Shown piece after piece: positions 1-5,877 of a stretch of DNA of 19,828 bases. Each line of letters opens with the position of its first letter. The first letter of the stretch is position 1. A program made the translations under genes and the position numbers. The notes under the pieces were generated by a model, which was not told where the DNA came from, did not search any database, and was given only the letters and a program-made list of their open reading frames with translations. Origin of the DNA: JBBQKP01 sp038326995 (GTDB lineage: Bacteria; Planctomycetota; Phycisphaerae; Tepidisphaerales; Tepidisphaeraceae); assembly GCA_038326995.1 (NCBI GenBank), contig JBBQKP010000046.1, positions 1 through 19,828 of the forward strand, written 5' to 3'.

Positions 1-645
1 GGTGGTGCCGGTGTAGGTATTATTAGCGTTCAGGAACAGAGTACCGGGCAAATTCGTTTTATTGATATTCAGCGTCGACGATGTTCCATCTGCTACCACA
101 CCGTTAAGCGTAATGCTGTTCGATCCAGACGTATTTGTAAAAATCGTCCGGGTCCCTCCCGATGAACTAATCGAGCCGCCGAAAACCAAACTCCCCGAAG
201 TTGCATTTAGATCCAGCGCCTGAACGCCTGCGGCGTTGCCGTTAACGATTGGAAAATTGATGGTATGAGATACGGTGCTCAAGTTTTCAATAATTGGAGA
301 AATGGTACTGAAATCAAAAAACGTATTTGAAGTAGTTCCACCGAGAGTCCGACTTTGGTTGGCTCCAGAATCAAAAAATAGCCGGTGCCGACTAGTAGCG
401 GGCAAGTCGTTGATGGTGCTCAATCTGTTGTTATTATCAAATCGAAGAATTTCTGATCCTCCGGGAAGTTGGGACTGGTTCGCTGCAGAATTGAACCATT
501 GTGGAATATTAGTGCCTTCGACGTTGAAACTCCAGTTGTCAAAAGTTGCTTCACTTCGCCAAGATAAGGTTGTTTGACCGTATAATGCGGATGAACTGGC
601 CAACAGAATTGCCAACGCTGAACATACTTGAGAGCGAACAAGCAT
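1..645 (-). CDS. Secreted beta-strand-repeat (autotransporter/PEP-CTERM-like) protein, N-terminal part
   Basis: The reading frame is open without a stop from the ATG at 645 to the window edge, giving 215 codons; the rest lies outside. The start is supported by an AGAGGAGA ribosome site six bases upstream (651-658). Residues 1-24 form a signal peptide: a short basic start, a hydrophobic stretch ALAILLASSSALYG, then Q. The mature part is rich in Ser, Thr, Asn and Gly. It ends in phrases such as GTLFLNANNTYTGTT, the hallmark of the beta-helical repeats found in autotransporter-associated and PEP-CTERM surface proteins. It is therefore probably exported and either surface-bound or secreted; no enzymatic domain is visible. 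Base use is more A/T-rich than in the ribosomal genes next door, which could mean recent acquisition or relaxed selection. Whether a sorting signal or barrel domain exists cannot be seen here. Confidence 0.8.
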   Translation of the reverse strand, partial: MLVRSQVCSALAILLASSSALYGQTTLSWRSEATFDNWSFNVEGTNIPQWFNSAANQSQLPGGSEILRFDNNNRLSTINDLPATSRHRLFFDSGANQSRTLGGTTSNTFFDFSTISPIIENLSTVSHTINFPIVNGNAAGVQALDLNATSGSLVFGGSISSSGGTRTIFTNTSGSNSITLNGVVADGTSSTLNINKTNLPGTLFLNANNTYTGTT

Positions 646-826
646 AATTTTCTCCTCTATTTCCGCTGAATACTCCGCGAGCGTTACAGACGCTCACGTA
701 CTCACTCCCCAACCACGGGGAACGTCCTAACAGTTTATCCGGTTAACTCCCCCAACGCAAGTCGATATTACTCCCTAAGTATCCAAGACGTGTTAATCCG
801 GGTAAAACCTGCGGAATATCCGTCAC

Positions 827-869
827 CAAAAACGCACACGGGCGGCTTCAACAGTGTGTTGGAGCCGCC
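827..869 (-). terminator. Hairpin terminator after rplI
   Basis: Bases 841-853 and 857-869 form a 13-bp stem with one G-U pair and a 3-base loop. On the minus strand a run of five T follows about eight bases after the stem (near 827-831). It sits 31 bases beyond the rplI stop, as expected for the end of the rpsF-ssb-rplI transcript. The spacing between stem and T-run is longer than in a textbook intrinsic terminator, so termination may be partial. Confidence 0.55.
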
Positions 870-899
870 CGGAGGTGATGAATATCAAATCAGAGGAAA

Positions 900-1430
900 T
901 CAGGCTTCGGCCTTCTGTGCCGCAATATCGCTCGCGGCCTTCGCCTTGGCGTAGGCCTTGATGGCTTCCTTGCTCTCGGCATCAGGGGAAACGTAGACCT
1001 TGATCTCCGCTTCCAGCTCGCCGCCGAAACTCACGCGGGCGCTGTAGACGTCGATCTTGTCGAGCTTGCCGGGAAGCAGGACGTCCTCGCCGACGACGGT
1101 GTGACCCATCGCGGAGAGTTCCCTGGCGATCTCGCTCGCGCTGACTGAGCCGTAGAGATGTCCCTGCTCGTTCGCGCGGCGAACCAGCGTGACTTCGGCG
1201 CCTTGAATCTTCTTGATAAGGTCCGCCTGCTGCTGGCGACGCAGGGATTCGAGCTTCTCGATTTCCTTGCGCTTTTCTTCGACCTTCTTGACGTTGCTGG
1301 GCGTCGGCTGGACCGCGAGGTCGTGGGGGACGAGATAGTTGCGGGCGTAGCCGGCCGTCACTTCGACGACATCACCCACGCGGCCGAGGTTGCGAATCGA
1401 TTCTTTCAAAAGCAGTTTGGTGGTTTTCAT
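900..1430 (-). CDS. rplI: 50S ribosomal protein L9
   Basis: The 176-residue product has the L9 N-terminal domain with the signature GRVGDVVEVTAGYARNYLVP at about residues 16-35. A long charged connecting helix follows (about 45-80), then the C-terminal domain with GHLYGSVSASEIA near residue 90. L9 binds 23S rRNA near the L1 stalk and helps keep the reading frame. The family is usually close to 150 residues; the extra length is an Ala/Lys-rich tail after residue 150. It is the last gene of the rpsF-ssb-rplI block, 74 bases after ssb, and is followed by a hairpin. No clear SD precedes the ATG; an A-rich tract sits there instead. Confidence 0.97.
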   Translation of the reverse strand: MKTTKLLLKESIRNLGRVGDVVEVTAGYARNYLVPHDLAVQPTPSNVKKVEEKRKEIEKLESLRRQQQADLIKKIQGAEVTLVRRANEQGHLYGSVSASEIARELSAMGHTVVGEDVLLPGKLDKIDVYSARVSFGGELEAEIKVYVSPDAESKEAIKAYAKAKAASDIAAQKAEA

Positions 1431-1504
1431 TGGAATTTTTTTTCAGGTTCGGGGTTCGGGGAAGGTCGAGATGACAGTAGAGACGCTCACGTGCAGCAGT
1501 TCGT

Positions 1505-2107
1505 TTAGAACGGGATATCGTCTTCCTTGAATTGTGCGGATTCGTCGTAGGGCGGGTTTGCCGGGGCGGGTCTGGAGGGGGTGTTTGACTGTGCGTTGGA
1601 ACGTGATGCCGGGGCGGCGTTTCCGGAGGAATATCCGCCGCCGCTTGCACCGCCGCCACTTGCGCCTCCGCTACCTCCACCACCACCTGAGGAGTAACCG
1701 CCCGAACGTGGAGCGGGAGCGCCGTCGAACTCACCCTCGGCCGGGGCGCTTCCTTGCTGGCCCTGCCCGCGCGTGCCGTCGGAGAGGAACTGGAAGTTAT
1801 CGACGACGACGGAAAGTTTGGTGCGCTTTCCGCCGCCGTTTTTATCTTCCCAGGTGTCGAACTTCAGGCGGCCTTCGATGTGGCATGGCTTGCCCTTGTT
1901 CATATATTTCTGGAACACTTCGCCGCCCTTGCCGAAGAGTGTGCAATCGACGTAGCACGTTTCTTCGCGTTCCTCGCCGCTCGCGGTGCGAAACTTCCGA
2001 CCCGTCGCCAGGCCGAACTCGCACACCGCCAGATTCTGGGGCGTGAACTTGAGTTGCGGGTCGCGTGTCAGGCGGCCCATGAGGATGACGCGGTTGAAGT
2101 CGGCCAT
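1505..2107 (-). CDS. ssb: Single-stranded DNA-binding protein SSB
   Basis: The 200-residue product begins with the SSB OB-fold: MADFNRVILMGRLTRDPQL, then RKFRTASGEEREETCYVDC and a GKGGEVFQKYMNKGKPCHIEGRL-type strand region. The fold occupies roughly residues 1-110. A flexible Gly/Ser/Ala/Pro-rich linker fills about 115-190. The protein ends in the acidic tip EDDIPF, the conserved docking peptide for replication and repair partners. SSB coats single-stranded DNA during replication, recombination and repair. It lies between rpsF and rplI, a very common arrangement, but rpsR, which often follows ssb, is not here. The start lacks an SD; the sequence before ATG is pyrimidine-rich on the coding strand. 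Confidence 0.97.
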   Translation of the reverse strand: MADFNRVILMGRLTRDPQLKFTPQNLAVCEFGLATGRKFRTASGEEREETCYVDCTLFGKGGEVFQKYMNKGKPCHIEGRLKFDTWEDKNGGGKRTKLSVVVDNFQFLSDGTRGQGQQGSAPAEGEFDGAPAPRSGGYSSGGGGGSGGASGGGASGGGYSSGNAAPASRSNAQSNTPSRPAPANPPYDESAQFKEDDIPF

Positions 2108-2146
2108 AGGAGTGGGGAAAAGTGTTCGCTTCGTTCGGTCGTGATC

Positions 2147-2212
2147 AGATCGTCATGAGTTATTCATGAGATCGTCATGAATTCGTCATGAGATTGTCAT
2201 TAGATCGCATTG
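2147..2212. repeat. Six degenerate copies of an 11-bp tandem repeat
   Basis: The plus strand reads as consecutive 11-mers: AGATCGTCATG, AGTTATTCATG, AGATCGTCATG, AATTCGTCATG, AGATTGTCATT, AGATCGCATTG. Copies 1 and 3 are identical, and a 22-bp higher-order period is visible. The array fills much of the rpsF-ssb spacer and also covers the rpsF stop codon and its last codons. It looks like replication slippage. A role in spacing, mRNA structure or protein binding is possible but unproven. Confidence 0.85.
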
Positions 2213-2604
2213 GCCTCGGCGGGGACGAAGATCGTATCTTCGCGTCGGGGCTGTTCCTTGACGGGCTGCTGCGGCTCCTGTGCCTTCATCTCGTCGATCG
2301 AGAGGTGCGAGGCGTCGGTGATGAGCACGCGCAGGATGGTTTCCGAGAGATTCACGTCGCGTGTGATCTGAGCGACGGCGGTTCCCAGGGCGCTGAAAAA
2401 CGCCAGGACGTACAGGCCGCGCTTGTTCTTTTTTACTTCGTAGGCGAGGCGCTTTTCGTCCCACTTGCGGAGGTGAAGGACGGTGCCGCCGTGCTTTTCG
2501 ATGAGGGCGTTGATCTGCTTGACGGCTCCATCGACGTCGGCGGTGGCTGCGGTGCCGAAGAGGAAAAGGCCTTCATACTGTCGGGGTTTTGTTAAGTCTG
2601 CCAT
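2200..2604 (-). CDS. rpsF: 30S ribosomal protein S6
   Basis: The 134-residue product has the S6 fold. It starts with RQYEGLFLFG around residues 8-17, continues with a helix containing KQINALIEKHGG, then WDEKRLAYEVKKNKRGLYVL near residues 48-67, the typical S6 core. S6 pairs with S18 on the 30S platform. A charged, proline-containing tail from about residue 110 (QEPQQPVKEQPRRED) extends beyond the core. It is the first gene of the rpsF-ssb-rplI block and follows pth by 231 bases. The last codons and the stop lie inside an 11-bp tandem repeat array, so the extreme C-terminus may vary between relatives. Confidence 0.96.
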   Translation of the reverse strand: MADLTKPRQYEGLFLFGTAATADVDGAVKQINALIEKHGGTVLHLRKWDEKRLAYEVKKNKRGLYVLAFFSALGTAVAQITRDVNLSETILRVLITDASHLSIDEMKAQEPQQPVKEQPRREDTIFVPAEANAI

Positions 2605-2628
2605 GTGCTGCTTTCGTTCCTTGGTAGT

Positions 2629-2648
2629 CGGCCGATTTTTCCCGGCCG
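2629..2648 (-). promoter_or_regulatory. Small hairpin in the rpsF leader
   Basis: Two CGGCCG hexamers (2629-2634 and 2643-2648) can pair around an 8-base loop in the mRNA leader, ending 24 bases before the rpsF start. The rpsF leaders of many bacteria carry an autoregulatory S6:S18 site with an exposed CCG. Position and a nearby CCG make that conceivable, but I cannot match the consensus structure, and the motif is short. Confidence 0.25.
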
Positions 2649-2835
2649 GTTCTGCCCATGAGGCTACGCTCAGGGGCGGTTTTTTGAAATCTGAAATGAT
2701 TTGGTTGATTGAGTTTGGATTCTGGACCGTCTGTCAGGACATTTTCTATTGTTCTTCGGAAGAGAATGGCTTTCCAGCCGGGCCAGACTTCGATCGTCTG
2801 AGGCGTTCCATCATCGGCGGCATGATCAGTCCATT

Positions 2836-3468
2836 CTACCGATCGACTTCCTTTATGTTGTACTGATTCATCGCTGTGTCGATCCCGTGATCGACGAAGG
2901 TGATAAGGCATCCCGCGGCCGAGGCGATGCTTTTTTCTACCAGCGGGCGCTGCGGCGGAGTGAACCTGCCCAGCACGTAGTCACTACCTGCAATTCGAGG
3001 TCCGTCTCCCGTGTCGTCGTGCACCTTCGCCGAGTCGATACCGATTCGCAGTCGGGGGTAATCCTTTGTCGCGATCGACTGCTGGATGCTTTTGAGCCCA
3101 TTGTGTCCGCCGTCCGAGCCGCCTTTGCGAAGGCGAATCGTGCCGCAAGGCAAGGCAAGTTCGTCCAGAACCACGACGATGCGTTCGGGCACGAGCTTGT
3201 AGAACCAGACGGCCGCCTGTACTGACCTGCCGCTCAGATTCATGTACGTCTGGGGCTTTTGAAGGATAAGCTTCTCATAGCCTGTTGACGTTTGGATCAC
3301 ACCTTCCAGCACGAGACTGTCGAACGCTTTTTTGGCGCGTTTGTCGAACTTTCCCGGCTCGCACCATCCCAGCCTCTGGGCGACAGCTTCGACGACTTCG
3401 AAGCCCACGTTGTGCCTCGTGCCTTGGTATTCACTTCCGGGATTACCCAGGCCGACGATGAGGTACAT
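2836..3468 (-). CDS. pth: Peptidyl-tRNA hydrolase
   Basis: This 210-residue enzyme cleaves peptidyl-tRNA released from stalled or aborted translation and so recycles tRNA in the cytoplasm. The family motifs are intact: GLGNPGSEYQGTRHNVGF at residues 6-23 gives the catalytic Asn9 and His19. QKPQTYMNLSG gives Asn77, VVLDELALPCG gives Asp102, and GSDGGHNGLKSI gives Asn123. Length is normal for bacterial Pth. The start is the ATG beginning MYLIVGLGNPG, and no longer N-terminus is needed. It lies downstream of rplY, a frequent neighbour (prs-rplY-pth), with a 134-base spacer that holds a 13-bp direct repeat. Confidence 0.97.
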   Translation of the reverse strand: MYLIVGLGNPGSEYQGTRHNVGFEVVEAVAQRLGWCEPGKFDKRAKKAFDSLVLEGVIQTSTGYEKLILQKPQTYMNLSGRSVQAAVWFYKLVPERIVVVLDELALPCGTIRLRKGGSDGGHNGLKSIQQSIATKDYPRLRIGIDSAKVHDDTGDGPRIAGSDYVLGRFTPPQRPLVEKSIASAAGCLITFVDHGIDTAMNQYNIKEVDR

Positions 3469-3570
3469 GGGTTTGAGGTAAGCGGGGGTTTGAGGTAGGC
3501 GGGCAGTTGAGAGCGGGGAGCGAGGAGTAGTCAGGCAGCGATGCCTTATGCGTTTCCTCTGATTTCACTC

Positions 3571-3597
3571 CACGCTCCGCACTACACGCTCCGCACT
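3571..3597. repeat. Tandem direct repeat, 14-bp period
   Basis: CACGCTCCGCACT occurs at 3571-3583 and again at 3585-3597, separated by one base. It lies in the rplY-pth spacer immediately after the rplY stop. More GC-rich near-copies (gagcggggagcgaggag) lie to the left. Confidence 0.8.
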
Positions 3598-3602
3598 TCT
3601 CA

Positions 3603-4241
3603 TTACTTGGCTTCTTCAGCGTCATCCCCGGCAGCACGGTCCTTCTTGATGACTTCGGGCTCGGCCACAGCGCCTTCTTCGCCCGCGTCGGTTTCTGCGA
3701 TGACTCGGATGATGGCGACGATGAGTTCACCGTCGGTGACCAGGGTAGCGCCGGCAGGGAGTTTGAGATCGCTCACGTGGACGGCCGTGTCGACTTCGAG
3801 GTCGGTGATGTCGTAGATGATTTCGCTGGGAATTTCGGTGACGACGCACTCGAGTTCGAGTTCGTTGAGGGTCTGCGTGAGCACGCCGCCCGCCTTTTCG
3901 CCCTTGGCGTCGCCCTTGAGGGTGATGCTGACGTTGACGGTGACGCGTTCATTCAGATTGACGCGTGCGAAATCGACGTGGATGATGTCCTTGCCCAGGT
4001 GGCAAAACTGAACGTCCTTCACGAGAACGTTTTCCTTGAGTTCGCCCATGCCCAGCTCGAACACGTGGGCACCCTTGGCGAGCGACTCATTGAAAGGCTT
4101 GGAGGGAACTGCGACTGCGACATTGCCCTCGCCGTGGCCGTAGATCACTCCGGGCACTTTGCCCGCGGCGCGAAGACGACGGGTGGTTCGGGTGCCGAGC
4201 TTTTCTCGGGTTTCTGCGATGAGGGGGAAGGGGCTTGCCAT
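3603..4241 (-). CDS. rplY: 50S ribosomal protein L25, general stress (CTC/TL5) form
   Basis: The 212-residue product is the two-domain form. The N-terminal L25 domain covers about residues 1-95, with REKLGTRTTRRLRAAGKVPGVIYG and later FCHLGKDIIHVDFARV, the 5S rRNA-binding fold. The C-terminal CTC beta domain covers about 96-190, with LNERVTVNVSITLKGDAKG, LECVVTEIPSEIIYDITDLE and LPAGATLVTDGE. An acidic Glu/Ala/Asp tail ends the protein. L25 is part of the 5S rRNA complex in the large subunit. It sits between prs and pth, a conserved order in many bacteria. No SD is visible before the ATG. Confidence 0.95.
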   Translation of the reverse strand: MASPFPLIAETREKLGTRTTRRLRAAGKVPGVIYGHGEGNVAVAVPSKPFNESLAKGAHVFELGMGELKENVLVKDVQFCHLGKDIIHVDFARVNLNERVTVNVSITLKGDAKGEKAGGVLTQTLNELELECVVTEIPSEIIYDITDLEVDTAVHVSDLKLPAGATLVTDGELIVAIIRVIAETDAGEEGAVAEPEVIKKDRAAGDDAEEAK

Positions 4242-4315
4242 AGTATTAGTTGAGAGTGGTTAGGGAAAAGTTGTAGGAAGGAAGCGGCTGTTCGGAGATG
4301 TCTTTGGTCTGGCTC

Positions 4316-4371
4316 GTTTGATCGGGTTTGTTTGATCGGGTTTGTTTGATCGGGTTAGTTTGAGTTAGTTC
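4316..4371. repeat. 14-bp tandem repeat between prs and rplY
   Basis: Units are 4316-4329 and 4330-4343 (identical, GTTTGATCGGGTTT), 4344-4357 (one change, ending TTA) and a decayed fourth unit at 4358-4371. The array lies 10 bases beyond the prs stop and 75 bases before the rplY start. It has no coding potential and looks like a slippage array. Confidence 0.85.
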
Positions 4372-4380
4372 GTTATCGCA

Positions 4381-5358
4381 TCAGCTTTCGGACGTCGCAC
4401 GGTCGCGGAACATCGCGCTGACCGACTTATTATGGTGAATTCGGAAGATCGCCTCGCCCAGCAGGTCCGCGACGCTCAGGATCGTCAGACGGTCGGCGAT
4501 CGGCTCGGTCCTGCCGTCGTTGGGGATCGTGTCCGTCACCGCGATCTTCGTGAACGGGCAATTCGCCAGTCGCTCGATCGCGGGCGGCGCGAGCACGGCA
4601 TGCGTCGCACTGATATAGATGTCCTTGGCGCCATGATCCTGCAGAATTCGCACGGCCTCGGTGATCGTTCCGCCTGTGGTGATCATGTCGTCGGTCATGA
4701 GCACGGTCTTGCCCTTGACGTCGCCGATGACGGTTTTCATTTCCGTCGTCACGCCCGAGATGCGGCGTTTATCGATGATGCAGATGTCCCCGCCGTACAG
4801 ATTGGCGTAAACCTGTGCCCGCTTGACGTTGCCCACGTCCGGGCTGACCCACACGTGGTTTTCCACTCCCAGTGAGCGAAACCATCTTCCAAACACCGGC
4901 CCGGCATTCAGATGGTCCACCGGAATATCGAAAAAGCCCTGAACCTGCGCGGCATGGAGATCGACCGACACCACACGGTCTGCCCCGGCACGTTCGAGCA
5001 GATTCGCAACCAGCTTGGCAGTGATCGGAACGCGGCCGCTGTCTTTGCGGTCTTGCCTGGCGTAGCCGAAGTAAGGCATCACCGCAGTGATTCGCCCCGC
5101 ACTCGCGCGTTTCAGGCAGTCGATCCAGATGAACAGTTCCATCAGGTGTGCATTCACCGGATGGCACGAGCTTTGAACGATAAAGCAGTCACGCCCGCGG
5201 ACGTCTTCGTCGACACGAACAATGACCTCGCCGTCGGGGAATAACTCGGTCCGGCCGCGGCCCAGGGGAATCTGCAGATAATCACAGACCTTCTGCGCCA
5301 AAGCGGGGTTCGCCCGGCCTGCAAAAAGTTTGATCTTGTCCGCGTCCGCTTTACTCAT
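4381..5358 (-). CDS. prs: Ribose-phosphate pyrophosphokinase (PRPP synthetase)
   Basis: This 325-residue cytosolic enzyme transfers pyrophosphate from ATP to ribose 5-phosphate. The product, PRPP, feeds purine, pyrimidine, NAD, histidine and tryptophan synthesis. Visible motifs are IKLFAGRANPALAQ at the start, FPDGE at 40-44, the flexible catalytic loop PYFGYARQDRK (95-105), the metal and ribose site SVDLHAAQVQGFF (131-143) and the PRPP loop TDDMITTGGT (222-231). Length and motif spacing match class I enzymes. Translation starts 52 bases after tRNA-Gln, so the tRNA and prs could share a transcript. There is no SD upstream of the ATG. Confidence 0.97.
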   Translation of the reverse strand: MSKADADKIKLFAGRANPALAQKVCDYLQIPLGRGRTELFPDGEVIVRVDEDVRGRDCFIVQSSCHPVNAHLMELFIWIDCLKRASAGRITAVMPYFGYARQDRKDSGRVPITAKLVANLLERAGADRVVSVDLHAAQVQGFFDIPVDHLNAGPVFGRWFRSLGVENHVWVSPDVGNVKRAQVYANLYGGDICIIDKRRISGVTTEMKTVIGDVKGKTVLMTDDMITTGGTITEAVRILQDHGAKDIYISATHAVLAPPAIERLANCPFTKIAVTDTIPNDGRTEPIADRLTILSVADLLGEAIFRIHHNKSVSAMFRDRATSES

Positions 5359-5409
5359 CTGCTGCGTGCCCTGTCTTGATTACTTGCCTCTTTGACACCG
5401 TTTGGTCGA

Positions 5410-5480
5410 TTACCCCGCATGGATTCGAACCATGACATAGAGTACCAAAAACTCTAGTGCTACCGTTACACCACGGGGTA
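5410..5480 (-). tRNA. tRNA-Gln (anticodon UUG)
   Basis: The reverse strand folds as a 71-nt cloverleaf. The acceptor stem TACCCCG (5474-5480) pairs perfectly with CGGGGTA (5411-5417), with discriminator A at 5410. The D arm contains GTGTAACGGTAGCAC. The anticodon stem AGAGT/ACTCT holds the loop TTTTGGT, giving anticodon TTG, which reads CAA. The T arm is CATGG-TTCGAAT-CCATG. A U1-A72 end pair is typical of glutamine tRNA. CCA is not encoded, so it must be added enzymatically. Confidence 0.95.
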
Positions 5481-5790
5481 GTGCTTCCGACGCCCGGTCG
5501 ACCGCGATTGCTAAGCCGACCGCGAAAGTTCTGCCGAATTGTGTCTAAAGAGGAATCTTCTCTCGGCCCGCTGATTTCATCCGGTTTTGCCAGACTTCAT
5601 CAGGTTCCGATCAAAGATCAGAGCATGTTCGGCCGTCTACCCTTCAATGTGCGGCCTGTTCTGGCCCGCGCACCAACCTCTCGACGTCGAGCCACAGATA
5701 ATATGGAATGCGGGCTGAGAGTCAACTGGCAGATTGATGAGCGCGACCAGACGGATGGCGCGACCAGTTGAAAGAGCATCGCTTTCCCAA
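5481..5790. other. Intergenic stretch without a recognisable gene
   Basis: This stretch lies between tRNA-Gln and the REP-like hairpin. It should contain the tRNA-Gln promoter on the minus strand near 5490-5550, but no convincing -35/-10 pair is visible. The only structure noticed is a direct repeat of GCGCGACCAG close to 5740-5767. Frames that stay open here show no family resemblance. Confidence 0.5.
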
Positions 5791-5864
5791 GTGTAGCCGC
5801 CAGCTTGCTGGTGCTTAAATGGACTTCACTTGCACATTCAGCGCCAGCAAGCTGGCGGCTACAC
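5791..5864. repeat. Long inverted repeat, REP-like, downstream of flhA
   Basis: Two 25-base arms, 5791-5815 and 5840-5864, are complementary with a single G-U position and flank a 24-base loop. Each arm contains the smaller near-palindrome CCAGCTTGCTGG (CCAGC-TT-GCTGG), the layout of paired REP/BIME elements. It begins 13 bases past the flhA stop. No T-run follows on the minus strand, so it is more like a dispersed repeat or mRNA 3'-end stabiliser than a standard intrinsic terminator. Confidence 0.8.
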
Positions 5865-5877
5865 GGGTGTGATCGCT

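Noticed and set aside
420..641. 73-codon minus-strand frame at the left edge
   Set aside because: It is a shadow of the frame starting at 645, which has a signal peptide, an SD and typical repeat sequence.
679..695. GAGCGT-tacag-ACGCTC palindrome upstream of the beta-repeat gene
   Set aside because: The stem is only six base pairs with no T-run. It may be an operator, but nothing supports this beyond symmetry.
2147..4371. Tandem repeat arrays as a CRISPR
   Set aside because: The units are 11-14 bp, directly adjacent and degenerate, with no spacers between them and no cas genes in the window.
5791..5864. Standard rho-independent terminator for the flagellar operon
   Set aside because: The stem is long but has a 24-base loop and no T-run on the minus strand, so a REP-like element fits better.
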